Source: Mucilaginibacter frigoritolerans
Lineage (GTDB): Bacteria > Bacteroidota > Bacteroidia > Sphingobacteriales > Sphingobacteriaceae
Direction of reading: 5' to 3'
NCBI RefSeq assembly: GCF_007830615.1
Contig: NZ_VLLI01000001.1
Coordinates: forward strand, 434,001-498,000
Length of the DNA: 64,000 nt
The notes beneath the pieces were generated by a model, which did not search any database, was not told the origin of the DNA, and worked only from the letters and a program-made list of their open reading frames with translations. Made by a program: the position numbers and the translations under genes. Positions 42,616 through 51,651 of this stretch are shown piece by piece; positions within the stretch are counted from its first letter, which is position 1; the number at the start of each line of letters is the position of its first letter.

Positions 42616-43497
42616 ATGGAAAATGTGTTAAAATTAAGTAACGAAAATTGTATTTGTTCAAGTAAACTGACGTATAAAAACATAACCGAGGTAAACAATA
42701 ACTTTACTTTACATGTCAATTTTAACGGGAATGAAAACTTCGTTTTAAATAAGAAGAAATTGCGTTTGTCCCCTCACACTTTCCTGGCAATTAACCCAGG
42801 AACGCTTTATTCCGATATCATTGACTCTGGTAGCCCTGTTCAAAAACTTTCAATCAGTTTTGGCAAAGGATTTATGGATGATTTTAAAACATCCTTTCTT
42901 AAAAAGGATAGCTCTTTTCCGGACAATTATGGGAATTCCCTGCCTTCACATAATTTAACTTTCAATGAAACTATTTTTCCGCTGCTTGGGGATCTAAAAT
43001 ATAATATAGAGCATTTAATAGTTTTGATAAGGTCAAACTGTAAAGATGAATTATTATTAAATGAATTCCTCTATCATATTTTACTAAATTATTATACGCT
43101 TCTACAAAAAGATATGCTTTTTGTAGAAGAAAGCCTTAAAGATCTTCAATTTGTAACCCGAAATGAAATCTACAGGCGGCTAAGCCTGGCCAAAGAATAT
43201 TTATATTCAAATTTTGATCAAAAAATCAGTATACATGAATTGTCAAAATATTCATGTATGTCGGCAACGCATCTGATCCGCTCATTCAGGCAGGCATATC
43301 ATACAACCCCCCACCAGTTTCTGATAAACATAAGGCTAAAACATGCCGAATTTTTGCTTAAAAACACGTCTTATCCAATCAATAAAATTGTAAATACTGT
43401 TGGGCTTGATTCTCCAAGTACATTTATTAAGTTGTTCAAAATACGCCATAAAATCACCCCGCTGAAATATAGGAACTCGCATTATGGGATTAATTAA
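42616..43497 (+). CDS. AraC-family transcriptional regulator
   Basis: A 293-residue protein with an N-terminal cupin-like part (LHVNFNGNENFVLNKKKLRL, SPHTFLAINPGTLYSD) and a C-terminal AraC domain at about 190-290 (ISIHELSKYSCMSATHLIRS, FRQAYHTTPHQFLINIRLKH, then YPINKIVNTVGLDSPSTFIK and FKIRHKITPLKYRN). It is downstream of the VOC gene with a 5-bp gap. Ligand and targets unknown; the VOC protein could serve the same response. A strong terminator follows at 43599-43630. Confidence 0.9.
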   Translation: MENVLKLSNENCICSSKLTYKNITEVNNNFTLHVNFNGNENFVLNKKKLRLSPHTFLAINPGTLYSDIIDSGSPVQKLSISFGKGFMDDFKTSFLKKDSSFPDNYGNSLPSHNLTFNETIFPLLGDLKYNIEHLIVLIRSNCKDELLLNEFLYHILLNYYTLLQKDMLFVEESLKDLQFVTRNEIYRRLSLAKEYLYSNFDQKISIHELSKYSCMSATHLIRSFRQAYHTTPHQFLINIRLKHAEFLLKNTSYPINKIVNTVGLDSPSTFIKLFKIRHKITPLKYRNSHYGIN

Positions 43498-43598
43498 AGT
43501 GCTGATATTGGTTTTTTTCGAATATTTTACTTCTAAGCAAGTAGCTAAGTTTGCTCATATTAACTGCTTTGTTAAAAACGATCAGTTAATAGTTGTTT

Positions 43599-43630
43599 AA
43601 AGGATTGCCGCGCGAGGTGGGCAATCCTTT
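43599..43630 (+). terminator. Terminator of the VOC-AraC operon
   Basis: A perfect 11-bp stem AAAGGATTGCC / GGCAATCCTTT with loop GCGCGAGGTG, followed by TCTGTTT. Confidence 0.75.
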
Positions 43631-43657
43631 TCTGTTTATAAACTGCAAGCAATGAAG

Positions 43658-43945
43658 TGCACCCCAAAAGTTGGAAAAAGTTAGATTATTAACTATTAAT
43701 GTAATGAGCTCGGGATTTATTTTCGGACGCTTTTTCCGCAATGATTTTTCAAGGAAATATAATTGGGTTAAGAAAGCTGTTCCAAATTCTATTCCATTAA
43801 TATTCCCTACTATCAGGATTTCATATTTCTTCTTAATTTCTGTTTTTACTTCGCGGCAATCAGGTTGTCAACTCAACCTCTCGGTATTTATCTTTGCAGC
43901 TTCGAAAATCTCCTTTAAATAGCTGTTCATGAAGTATTGAATGAA
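43658..43945. mobile_element. Possible remnant of an IS3-family end
   Basis: TGCACCCCAAAAGTTGG at 43658-43674 resembles the terminal inverted repeat of IS3-group elements. The adjoining DNA, read on the minus strand, has degraded coding character (EVKTEIKKKYEILIVGNING, then SLRKKRPKINPELITLIVNN) interrupted by a stop after MNSYLKEIFEAAKINTERLS. No second inverted repeat, no DDE motif and no target duplication were found, so this is at most a solo end with flanking decay. Confidence 0.3.
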
Positions 43946-43973
43946 TCACAATTCTCCATAATATTAAGTACGT

Positions 43974-44008
43974 AAAAAAAGGAAATGTCCAATCAAGTCC
44001 ATTTCCTT
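43974..44008 (-). terminator. Terminator of tRNA-Arg
   Basis: On the minus strand GGAAATG and CATTTCC form a stem followed by T7, starting 4 bp after the tRNA 3' end. Confidence 0.75.
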
Positions 44009-44011
44009 AAG

Positions 44012-44083
44012 TGCTCCCGACGAGATTCGAACTCATATCGATGGTACCGGAAACCATAATTCTATCCATTGAACTACGGAAGC
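44012..44083 (-). tRNA. tRNA-Arg (CCG)
   Basis: A complete 72-nt cloverleaf. Acceptor GCTTCCG pairs with CGGGAGC, with discriminator A. The anticodon stem ATGGT/ACCAT encloses TTCCGGT (anticodon CCG). The T loop TTCGAAT has stem GAGTT-type pairing. CCA is not encoded. Confidence 0.95.
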
Positions 44084-44092
44084 AATGCGGCG

Positions 44093-44100
44093 CAAATATA
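44093..44100 (-). promoter_or_regulatory. -7 promoter element of tRNA-Arg
   Basis: TATATTTG on the minus strand matches TAnnTTTG, 10 bp before the tRNA 5' end, followed by GCGCCGC. No good -33 TTG. Confidence 0.55.
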
Positions 44101-44331
44101 ACAGTTTATGTAAGAAGTGTTATACACTATTTTTTACCTGATGTATTCATATTAGACGTCTTTCGGCGGGTTATCGCTGTTATTTATTGTCCGTTTTTCT
44201 TAAGTTATCCATTTTACAAATGCCAAGTGGACTTAATGTATTTACTATTATAACCAAAAGCTAACGTATTGTATCAATATATTAGCTTTTGGTTCGCTAT
44301 TTTACATGATCATAATGGTAAATGTCATTTC

Positions 44332-45468
44332 TTATCTGGATAAAACTTCTGCCAATTTCTTTTGTAGTTCATCGCCATGCAAATTCTCAGCAATTATTTT
44401 ACCATTGGGATCAATCAGGAAATTCTGAGGGATTGTCGTGACACCATATTGCTTAGCAACCTGGTTATTCCAAAAATTTAAATCAGACACCTGTGTCCAA
44501 TTTAACCCATCAGTTTTAATTGCAGCCAACCAGGCATCTTTTTTACCGGGACGATCTAGAGAAACACTCAGCACTGTAAAATTTTTGTCGTGATACTGTT
44601 GATAGGCTTTAAGCACATTTGGGTTTTCTGCCCGGCATGGAGCACACCATGAAGCCCAAAAATCTAACAAAACATACTTTCCGCGAAAATCAGCAAGACT
44701 AACCGGTTTGTCATTTACATCATTTTGTGTAAAAGCAGGAGCTATAGATCCAACTGCTGTTGTACGTGCTGCTTCAATAGCTTTCGCGAATTCTTTGCCG
44801 GCCACAGTATTTTTAATATTAGCCGATAAGCTATTATATAGCGGTTCAATTATCGCAATGTCAAAATGTGATCCGGCAATTTCATGTAAAGCTCCCAAAC
44901 TGAATTCGGAATTTGGGTTTAGTTTTATATACTGTAATTGCAGCTCTTTTTTATTTTCGGCTGCTTGTTTAAGCCGACTGCTAATGTCGCCCATAAATTG
45001 GGCATCATTTTTCTGATCAGTAGTAGCCGCAGCATTTTCGTTTGCAATTAAAGCCATTTCTTTTACCGGCCCGGCGATGAAGGCTTTATATTTTAAATAT
45101 TCAGTATTTATCCTGGACCCGGTTATAATCGATTTTTTTATAGAGTCTGTTGAGTTTATATCAATTTCTCCGCTGTCAAGAAAAAAGGTCAGATTATCCG
45201 GATCATTGCCTAAATGTTTCAATCCGGTGCCATTATGATCCATCCATAATTGCGCCTTGAGCGGATAGGGTATTGTTCCGTTAAATATAAATAGGCCCTT
45301 ATTAAGGATAGCTGAATCTGTTATTAATTTGCCGGGAATGTTGTAACTAAGATATAGTTTGGTTGCAGATGGTATGGCATCAAGTTTAACTTTTAATGTA
45401 AATGCGCTGTTTTGTGCTAAACCGATTATTGGCAGCATTACCAAAATCATTAAGATTATTCTTTTCAT
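44332..45468 (-). CDS. TlpA-like thioredoxin-fold lipoprotein/periplasmic protein with DUF4369 domain
   Basis: A 378-residue protein with a signal peptide (about 1-19, ending GLAQN) and an N-terminal DUF4369-type beta domain (about 22-125: AFTLKVKLDAIPSATKLYLS, then LNKGLFIFNGTI). A helical linker follows, then a TlpA/ResA thioredoxin domain (about 240-378) with the redox motif WASWCAPCRAENP and the cis-Pro segment VTTIPQNFLIDPNG. Such proteins reduce periplasmic disulfides or support cytochrome or SusCD-linked uptake. It is last in the sigma-FecR-SusC-SusD operon and is a tandem paralogue of the next gene (26 bp apart). Confidence 0.92.
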   Translation of the reverse strand: MKRIILMILVMLPIIGLAQNSAFTLKVKLDAIPSATKLYLSYNIPGKLITDSAILNKGLFIFNGTIPYPLKAQLWMDHNGTGLKHLGNDPDNLTFFLDSGEIDINSTDSIKKSIITGSRINTEYLKYKAFIAGPVKEMALIANENAAATTDQKNDAQFMGDISSRLKQAAENKKELQLQYIKLNPNSEFSLGALHEIAGSHFDIAIIEPLYNSLSANIKNTVAGKEFAKAIEAARTTAVGSIAPAFTQNDVNDKPVSLADFRGKYVLLDFWASWCAPCRAENPNVLKAYQQYHDKNFTVLSVSLDRPGKKDAWLAAIKTDGLNWTQVSDLNFWNNQVAKQYGVTTIPQNFLIDPNGKIIAENLHGDELQKKLAEVLSR

Positions 45469-45494
45469 TATATATTAATTAAGAAATTTAAAGA

Positions 45495-46613
45495 TTAAGG
45501 TTTGATAACCTTGTTAAGTTCTTCAATAAGATTATTATTCCGAAGATTTTTAGCTATTATAATACCATTGGGGTCAATCAGGAAACTCTGAGGTATAGCT
45601 GTAATGCCATAAGCTACTGCAACAGCATTGTTAAACCCCTTAAGGTCGCAAACCTGTAGCCACGGAAATTCATTGTCTTTTATTGCTTTAATCCAGTTTG
45701 GTTTTTTATCATCCAATGATACACTTACAATTACGAAATTTTTGTCCTTAAATAATTGATACGCTTTCTTTAAGAATGGGTATTCCATACGGCATGGGCC
45801 GCACCAGCTTGCCCAAAAATCAACCAATATATATTTGCCTTTTAAAGATGCCAACGAAACCGGCTTGCCGTCCGGGTCGTTTTCAGTGAAATCAAGAGCG
45901 GGTTGCCCTATGGCTAATTTTCTTGTGAGAGATAGGAGTTCAGCATATTTTTTTCCCTCATCCGTATTTTTAAGATCAGGGCTTAAAATGTTATATAAAC
46001 CCTCAAATTTATCGGGGTCTGTAATAACGTAAGATTTTTCTCCAACAAGATCGAGGGAAACGTAAGAATTATTATTGTCTACCATAAAATCCATTACAAC
46101 TTCCTCCATCTTTAGCATATATAAATTAAATTTAGCCTGCAACGCTGGTTTTTTGTCTTTTGCAACAGTCATTCTTTTCCAGGTATACAGATCTATAGAA
46201 TCCTGCAAAGGGGCTGACTTTGACGTTAGTTGCATGTATTCATCCTGAGTAGCCCCCCCGTGTATTATTGCTGTTTTTAAGCTATCGCCCGATATAGCCG
46301 TTGCTCCACTACTTAAGTAAAATTTACGTATATCTGCATGATAACCTTTGCTCCTATCAACAGGTAAAATAATCATAACAACCTTAGTTGGCCTTGAAAT
46401 TGTTCCGCTAAAATCAAATTTTCCATCTTTTGTTGTAACAGAATCATCTATATTCTCCCTATTTACCCGATATTCAAGATGAATCATTACCGGCTGTGTT
46501 ATTCCTGAAATGTTGCCAGATACAGTATATTTTTGCTGCGCGTGTGCTATTATAAAGGCAAACAAAAAAGAAAAAAGCAGTACTATTTTTTTTAGCTGAC
46601 GCTGATGTTTCAT
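45495..46613 (-). CDS. TlpA-like thioredoxin-fold protein with DUF4369 domain
   Basis: A 372-residue protein of the same architecture as its downstream neighbour: signal peptide (about 1-26, ending AHAQQ), DUF4369 domain (YTVSGNISGITQPVMIHLEY, then TTKDGKFDFSGTI), helical linker, and a thioredoxin domain with WASWCGPCRMEYPF and ITAIPQSFLIDPNG. The pair probably arose by tandem duplication within the operon, as layout and many phrases match (GKYxLxDFWASWC, SVSLDxxxKxxWxxAIK). It starts 53 bp after susD. Periplasmic thiol-disulfide exchange is the likely chemistry. Confidence 0.92.
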   Translation of the reverse strand: MKHQRQLKKIVLLFSFLFAFIIAHAQQKYTVSGNISGITQPVMIHLEYRVNRENIDDSVTTKDGKFDFSGTISRPTKVVMIILPVDRSKGYHADIRKFYLSSGATAISGDSLKTAIIHGGATQDEYMQLTSKSAPLQDSIDLYTWKRMTVAKDKKPALQAKFNLYMLKMEEVVMDFMVDNNNSYVSLDLVGEKSYVITDPDKFEGLYNILSPDLKNTDEGKKYAELLSLTRKLAIGQPALDFTENDPDGKPVSLASLKGKYILVDFWASWCGPCRMEYPFLKKAYQLFKDKNFVIVSVSLDDKKPNWIKAIKDNEFPWLQVCDLKGFNNAVAVAYGITAIPQSFLIDPNGIIIAKNLRNNNLIEELNKVIKP

Positions 46614-46666
46614 TTTCTTAAGATTAATTGCATTATGTGTGTTAATTAATATCTGAAAACCGCAGT

Positions 46667-48100
46667 TTAATAACCTGGATTTTGAGTTAGATTAGGATTG
46701 TTAGTGATCTCGACAGAGGGAATTGGAAATAACTCAGCGGTTGAATTCCAGGTTGGCTTTAATGCCCCAATAACCGCGTTAGCACGGCCAGTGCGTTTGA
46801 GGTCAAGCCAGCGATGGCCCCATTCATTATTTAACTCGATCCTCCGTTCCTGCTCAATGGCCAATAATATCGAAGCCTGGTCTCCGGCTGTTGTATTTGG
46901 TAAGCCCGCCCTGTTCCTTATTACTGACAAGTCGGCCTGGGCTCCGCTTATATTGCTTTGCTCCGCACGGGCTTCAGCTCTGATCAGGTACATTTCTGCC
47001 AGCCTGAAAATTGTATAATATTCAGCATTAGCCCCTGTAGTAACACTTTTGTATTTATAGGGGTAATAATAAGTTGTGCCGTTATAAACAAGACTTGCGG
47101 TCCAGGCGGCCATACGCTTGTCACCGGTTTCAAATGCGTTAACCAATCCTGTAGTGAGCACATAAGTTGGTATCCTGGTTACAGCATTTGGAAGAACTGT
47201 TCCGGCATATGCCGTATAACCGGTAGCATCATTATAGAATTGCCAAATAGCTTCAGTATTACCTGGAGTAAATACTTTAGTTAGATCAGTTGACAAACTG
47301 AATAACGTTGTGTTTGCAATTATTGCATCGCTTTGCGTTTCTGCAGCAGACCAGTTCTTGTTATATAATTCAATTCTGGCCAGCAGGGCGGTAACAATCC
47401 ACTTGTTGGCTCTGGTTCTTGCATTGCCGGATATGGAATAGTCAGCAGGTAATATGCTTTGTGCACTTTTTAAATCTGCAATTAACTGAGTATAAATGGT
47501 TGCAACAGGCGTTCGGGCCATAACGGCGTTAGTAGCCACATTTGTAGTTAAAACAAGAGGAACATCACCGTAAAGATTGGCTAAATAAAAATAGCAGAAT
47601 GAACGTATAAATTCGGCTTCGGCTATGGCCTGATTTTTAAACTGCACTGAAATGCTGGAGGATTGGGTAACACCTTCAATAAGACTATTTGCTACGTAAA
47701 TGGTGCTATAGGAATTACTCCATATATCGCCGACGTTTGTGTCGGTAACCGGGATGGCATTGTTTATAAATTGATCATAACTACTGCCTACGTAATTTAG
47801 TTCATCAGCGCTAAAGCCGGAAAGCGTACTGATGCTGGAGCGATAACTTTGCGTAGTGCTGAGCACACTTAGTTTTCCGTACATCCCGGAAATGACAGCC
47901 TGAACAGATGCTGAATCCGTATACACTTCTGAGCCAAGTTGCGCAGTTGTAGAAGGTTTGATATCGATGAGTTTTTTACAGCTAGTCAGCGAACTTAATG
48001 TAAGAATAATGGCGATCACCGGTAGTATATAAACTAAAACCGGTTTAAGGTTTGCACCGTGATTGGTGCTAATTGTTTTATATAGTCTGGAATTTTTCAT
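46667..48100 (-). CDS. SusD/RagB-family outer-membrane nutrient-binding lipoprotein
   Basis: A 477-residue lipoprotein with lipobox LSSLTSC (Cys about 41) after an N-terminal hydrophobic segment. It shows the SusD features KLIDIKPSTTAQLGSEVYTD, then AEAEFIRSFCYFYLANLYGD VP, ARIELYNKNWSAAETQSDAI, FRLAEMYLIRAEARAEQSN and QERRIELNNEWGHRWLDLKR. SusD proteins sit as a lid on their SusC transporter and bind the nutrient. It is 9 bp downstream of susC, so the two form a pair. The ligand cannot be deduced; with thioredoxin-like genes downstream and no glycosidase, a peptide or other non-glycan ligand is possible. Confidence 0.93.
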   Translation of the reverse strand: MKNSRLYKTISTNHGANLKPVLVYILPVIAIILTLSSLTSCKKLIDIKPSTTAQLGSEVYTDSASVQAVISGMYGKLSVLSTTQSYRSSISTLSGFSADELNYVGSSYDQFINNAIPVTDTNVGDIWSNSYSTIYVANSLIEGVTQSSSISVQFKNQAIAEAEFIRSFCYFYLANLYGDVPLVLTTNVATNAVMARTPVATIYTQLIADLKSAQSILPADYSISGNARTRANKWIVTALLARIELYNKNWSAAETQSDAIIANTTLFSLSTDLTKVFTPGNTEAIWQFYNDATGYTAYAGTVLPNAVTRIPTYVLTTGLVNAFETGDKRMAAWTASLVYNGTTYYYPYKYKSVTTGANAEYYTIFRLAEMYLIRAEARAEQSNISGAQADLSVIRNRAGLPNTTAGDQASILLAIEQERRIELNNEWGHRWLDLKRTGRANAVIGALKPTWNSTAELFPIPSVEITNNPNLTQNPGY

Positions 48101-48109
48101 GTCGTTTAA

Positions 48110-51100
48110 TTAAAAAGTGGTTTTAATGCCTGCTACTATCATTCGTAAAGGCGGCAGATTGGCACCCAGGGTTTCCGGATCAAGCCCCTTATATTTTGTA
48201 AATGTTAATAGGTTCTCTCCGTGCAGGTAAAGCTGTAATGATGATAATTTTAGCCGGCTTGACCAGGATGGAGGCGCATTAAAAGCCAGTGAAACGTTCT
48301 TTAAGCGTATATAGGAAGCATCTTGTATAGCAGCATCAGAATTGGTGTAATAGAACCATGCTTTTCCTGCAGCTGAAGAAGAAGTTGTTGAGTATTTTAC
48401 AGGCAGATCCAATAAAGATTGTGGGATATTATACTGACGGCCAGGGTAAACACCCAGGCTAAGATCGCCACGCTGGGCATCTCTTTCTACGCCTTGAAAC
48501 GTAAAATCCAACTGAAATCTTTTATAACTGAAAGTATTAGTAATCCCTCCATATAGCTTTGGATCATAACTGCCGTCAACAACATAATCACCTTTACCAT
48601 TAGCATTTATTCCAGTAGTAATTACACCATCATGATTCAAATCCTGTACAGTTGCAATGCCATTTTGAAAACCGGTAAAATGATATACAAGTATAGGATT
48701 GAGTGATTGGCCAATTACAAAAGTATTGGCAAATGTAGATGAGGATAGATTTGGAAAAGCAATTAACTTATTATTAGGCAGCGTAAGGTTGAATGAAGTG
48801 CTCCATGAAAATTTACTGCCTTTTGTAAAGTTTACTGTTGTCAACTCCAATTCAAGTCCCTTATTTTGAACTGTTGCAGGGAGGTTGGCATAATAAGAAC
48901 CAAACCCTACCTGGGATGGTAAAGCTGTTGTTCCAAGCAGATTACTTGAACGGTTTCGGTAAAAATCAGCAGAGAAATATATCCGGTCCTGTAGAAATCC
49001 TAACTCCAACTCGGCATCTAATTTTTTAGTCACCTCCCATTGTAAATAAGGATTTGCAATTCTAGAAGGAGTTAAACCGTTAACAGCCCCATAAGCTGCT
49101 TGAGAGTAGTATGTGGCTTCGTAACTATAATCGGTGATTTTATCATTTCCTACAGTACCATAACTGGTCTTTATTTTACCGAAGCTTAACCATGGTAAAT
49201 TATCTTTAGCGAAGCTTTCATTTGAGAATATCCAGGCACCGGCAATACTGCCGAATGTTCCGAATTGCCGATCGGCCCCAAACCGCGAAGAACCATCTCT
49301 ACGCAGATTGCCGCTGATTAAATATTTATTATCCCATTCATAAGCTAAACGGCCAAAACCTGAGTCGTATTTATAATCAGTATCACCGGATGACTTAACA
49401 AATACGGTTAAGGCACTCAAACTTTTGGCCAGTTCGATATTTGCAAAGCTTCCAACTACAAAGTAAGGCTGGATAGTTTGCGTTTCCTGCCAGGTTCCGC
49501 CTATCAATGCGGTAAGTTTTCCTTTGCCCCAGGTGTGTGTATAATTAAGCTGCGGCTCAATGATGATAGTTTCGATATAATTATCGTTGAGCGTGCTGGT
49601 TTGAACAGCATTGGTTAAAGGATTGTTGGCCGATGCCGGGCTAATTGACGATCCTTCGGCATTAATACGGTTATAACCCATGTTGGCTGCCAAATCTAAA
49701 CCGGGCAATATCAGATAATGAAAATTGGTATTGGCAATAAGATTATCCGTTTTGAGGTTGTTTATTACATTGAAACCGGCTAGGGGATTGGTATAACCGG
49801 TGCCAAAATATAAACTACCATTAGAGTTATATAATGGATAATTGGGGGGCAAACTATAATTAGCAGATGACACACTATAGTTAGGTAAGGTATTACTATC
49901 CACATTATAATTTACAGAAGCACTTACACCAAACTTTCCGTCATGGCTTTTATGTTGTAAGCTTAAATTAAATTGGCCGGCTTCGTCAGCATTTTTTGAA
50001 TAGAAAACGCTTGATTCGCGCCTGTAGTTACCACCCAGTAAAAATTGAGTATAAGTGTCGCCACCTGAAACCGACATGGATGCTTTGGTTTGGTAAGAAG
50101 TTTGGCCGATAAGCAATTTACCGAAATCAGTGTTCCCTGTTTGATTCCATACCGTCAGGTCAGGCGCATTTGTAGTTGTTGGCGTAATATTGTCATTGGC
50201 AAAGGCCTGTTTACGTATACTTAAATATTGTGCTGTTGACGCCATATTGACATTATGATCAACATCACCAAAACCACTAGATATATCTACATTAACCCTG
50301 GTATTGCCAGGCTTGCCTTTTTTAGTAGTGATCAGGACAACACCATTGGCGCCTCTTGAACCGTAAATGGCAGTGGCATCAGCATCTTTTAAAACGGAAA
50401 TGCTTTCTATATCATCAGGATTGATGGTATTCAACGGGCTTAATCCGGTTGTTCCCCCAGACGAATAGCCACCTACAGACTGTTCCACAGGTCCGCTGCC
50501 AAACGGAATGCCATCAACCACATATAGCGGGGAACTTGCATATAGCGGGCCTCCTGAAGTTAAGCTATTCTGCCCCCTGATAGAGACAGTCATATTTGCT
50601 CCTGCATAACCGGCATTCTGGGTGATGAACATACCCGGAACTCTTCCTTCCAGTGCAAGTATCGGGTTTGAAACAGGTTGTTGTTCAATCTCTGTTGCAG
50701 ATACAGTAGAAATGTTTCCTGTACTCAATCTTTTTGTTGTTTCTCCGTAACCAATAACCTGTACAGCATCCAATTGATTCGTTGCCACAACCATCCAAAT
50801 GTTCCCGATATCTGCGGCGGCCGGCAATTCCCGTTTTACGTAGCCTAAGTAAGTAATAACAATCACCGCATGTTCATCAACCCCTTTAATTTCAAATCTT
50901 CCTGTTGCGTCGGTAATCGCGGTTTTGTTGATATTCTTAACTGTAACTGTTGCACCGGCAATTGGTTGCCCCTGTTCATTAAGAATATGACCTGTTACAT
51001 CGATGGCGCTAAATATGGATTTGATTTTGTCGAAGAGGTTGGGTTCTTCAACCTTGGGCTGCAATACTATATTCTTATCAATAATTTGAAAAGTAACCGG

Positions 51101-51412
51101 AATGTTCTTAAAACACTGGGCCAGGGCTTCATTGATTGTCGCATTGTATAGGTCAACACTCACCGAACCAAGTTTTATTTTTGCCTCGTCATAAATAAAA
51201 ACATAGCCTGTTTGCTTTTCAATTGCTTTAATTACCTTTTCAACCGGTACATTCTTTTCGCTGAGGTTGATTTGACTAAATCCCTTAGCGCTTACCTGTA
51301 CAAGGGCTATAATCAACAGGAGCGTCGTTAATTTCATAACCAGGAGAATCTTTTTGATTATCGGCCACCCGTCAAGAGGGGATACGGCCATGTTAATAGC
51401 GTAAAATTTCAT
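48110..51412 (-). CDS. SusC/RagA-family TonB-dependent transporter with STN signalling domain
   Basis: An 1100-residue outer-membrane transporter. After the N-terminal hydrophobic segment (about 25-43, ending VSAKGFSQ) comes a secretin/TonB STN domain (about 46-118), which contacts an anti-sigma FecR protein. A carboxypeptidase-like beta domain follows (VTGHILNEQGQPIAGATVTV), then the plug domain (VVDGIPFGSGPV, SVLKDADATAIYGSRGANGV) and a 22-strand barrel ending GIKTTF. STN plus upstream fecR and sigma genes indicates cargo-triggered transcriptional activation. A later start (the Met in ILLVMKLTTLL) would also give a good signal peptide. Confidence 0.94.
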   Translation of the reverse strand: MKFYAINMAVSPLDGWPIIKKILLVMKLTTLLLIIALVQVSAKGFSQINLSEKNVPVEKVIKAIEKQTGYVFIYDEAKIKLGSVSVDLYNATINEALAQCFKNIPVTFQIIDKNIVLQPKVEEPNLFDKIKSIFSAIDVTGHILNEQGQPIAGATVTVKNINKTAITDATGRFEIKGVDEHAVIVITYLGYVKRELPAAADIGNIWMVVATNQLDAVQVIGYGETTKRLSTGNISTVSATEIEQQPVSNPILALEGRVPGMFITQNAGYAGANMTVSIRGQNSLTSGGPLYASSPLYVVDGIPFGSGPVEQSVGGYSSGGTTGLSPLNTINPDDIESISVLKDADATAIYGSRGANGVVLITTKKGKPGNTRVNVDISSGFGDVDHNVNMASTAQYLSIRKQAFANDNITPTTTNAPDLTVWNQTGNTDFGKLLIGQTSYQTKASMSVSGGDTYTQFLLGGNYRRESSVFYSKNADEAGQFNLSLQHKSHDGKFGVSASVNYNVDSNTLPNYSVSSANYSLPPNYPLYNSNGSLYFGTGYTNPLAGFNVINNLKTDNLIANTNFHYLILPGLDLAANMGYNRINAEGSSISPASANNPLTNAVQTSTLNDNYIETIIIEPQLNYTHTWGKGKLTALIGGTWQETQTIQPYFVVGSFANIELAKSLSALTVFVKSSGDTDYKYDSGFGRLAYEWDNKYLISGNLRRDGSSRFGADRQFGTFGSIAGAWIFSNESFAKDNLPWLSFGKIKTSYGTVGNDKITDYSYEATYYSQAAYGAVNGLTPSRIANPYLQWEVTKKLDAELELGFLQDRIYFSADFYRNRSSNLLGTTALPSQVGFGSYYANLPATVQNKGLELELTTVNFTKGSKFSWSTSFNLTLPNNKLIAFPNLSSSTFANTFVIGQSLNPILVYHFTGFQNGIATVQDLNHDGVITTGINANGKGDYVVDGSYDPKLYGGITNTFSYKRFQLDFTFQGVERDAQRGDLSLGVYPGRQYNIPQSLLDLPVKYSTTSSSAAGKAWFYYTNSDAAIQDASYIRLKNVSLAFNAPPSWSSRLKLSSLQLYLHGENLLTFTKYKGLDPETLGANLPPLRMIVAGIKTTF

Positions 51413-51420
51413 TACATTTG
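51413..51420 (+). promoter_or_regulatory. Candidate promoter of an antisense RNA
   Basis: TACATTTG on the plus strand is a perfect TAnnTTTG box directly beside the susC start codon. It reads away from susC towards the terminator at 51516-51554. The -33 region has TTA rather than TTG. Confidence 0.4.
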
Positions 51421-51426
51421 TTAATG

Positions 51427-51554
51427 TTTGGGTTAATAAGTAGTACTCAATGTCGCAATTGTTTATTCTCCCTGCAGGCTCCGCCTGTAGGAGAAAGGGT
51501 TAACTCAGATACATACCGTGGTTGTGTGCCAACACTTCCGCGGTTTTTTCTTTT
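51427..51554 (+). ncRNA. Candidate antisense small RNA over the susC leader
   Basis: The 5' end is estimated from the promoter match at 51413-51420. The 3' end is set by a strong terminator: CCGTGG-TT-GTGT-GCCA-ACAC-TT-CCGCGG (51516-51543) followed by TTTTTTCTTTT. A second hairpin, CTCCcTGCAGGC/GCCTGTAGGAG, lies inside at 51469-51494. The RNA would be about 128 nt and fully complementary to the untranslated leader of the susC mRNA. Antisense RNAs in susC leaders are known in Bacteroides (the DonS type), which makes this plausible. No expression evidence. Confidence 0.5.
51516..51554 (+). terminator. Plus-strand terminator in the fecR-susC gap
   Basis: A two-part stem with CCGTGG/CCGCGG outside and GTGT/ACAC inside, then T6-C-T4. 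No plus-strand protein gene lies upstream; the rest of the gap 51413-51651 has no gene. Confidence 0.8.
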
Positions 51555-51651
51555 ATAACCATTCTTGGGTGCTTATTTTCTTTTTTGTAAAGGGTTAACC
51601 ATAGTTTAAATTTTAGTGAGCAATTTAAATGATAATTTTATCTTCTATAAA

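Noticed and set aside
43671-43922. Plus-strand open frame of 83 codons
   Set aside because: The Phe/Ile/Ser-rich product without recognisable domain overlaps a degraded minus-strand frame next to an IS-like end; not supported as a gene.
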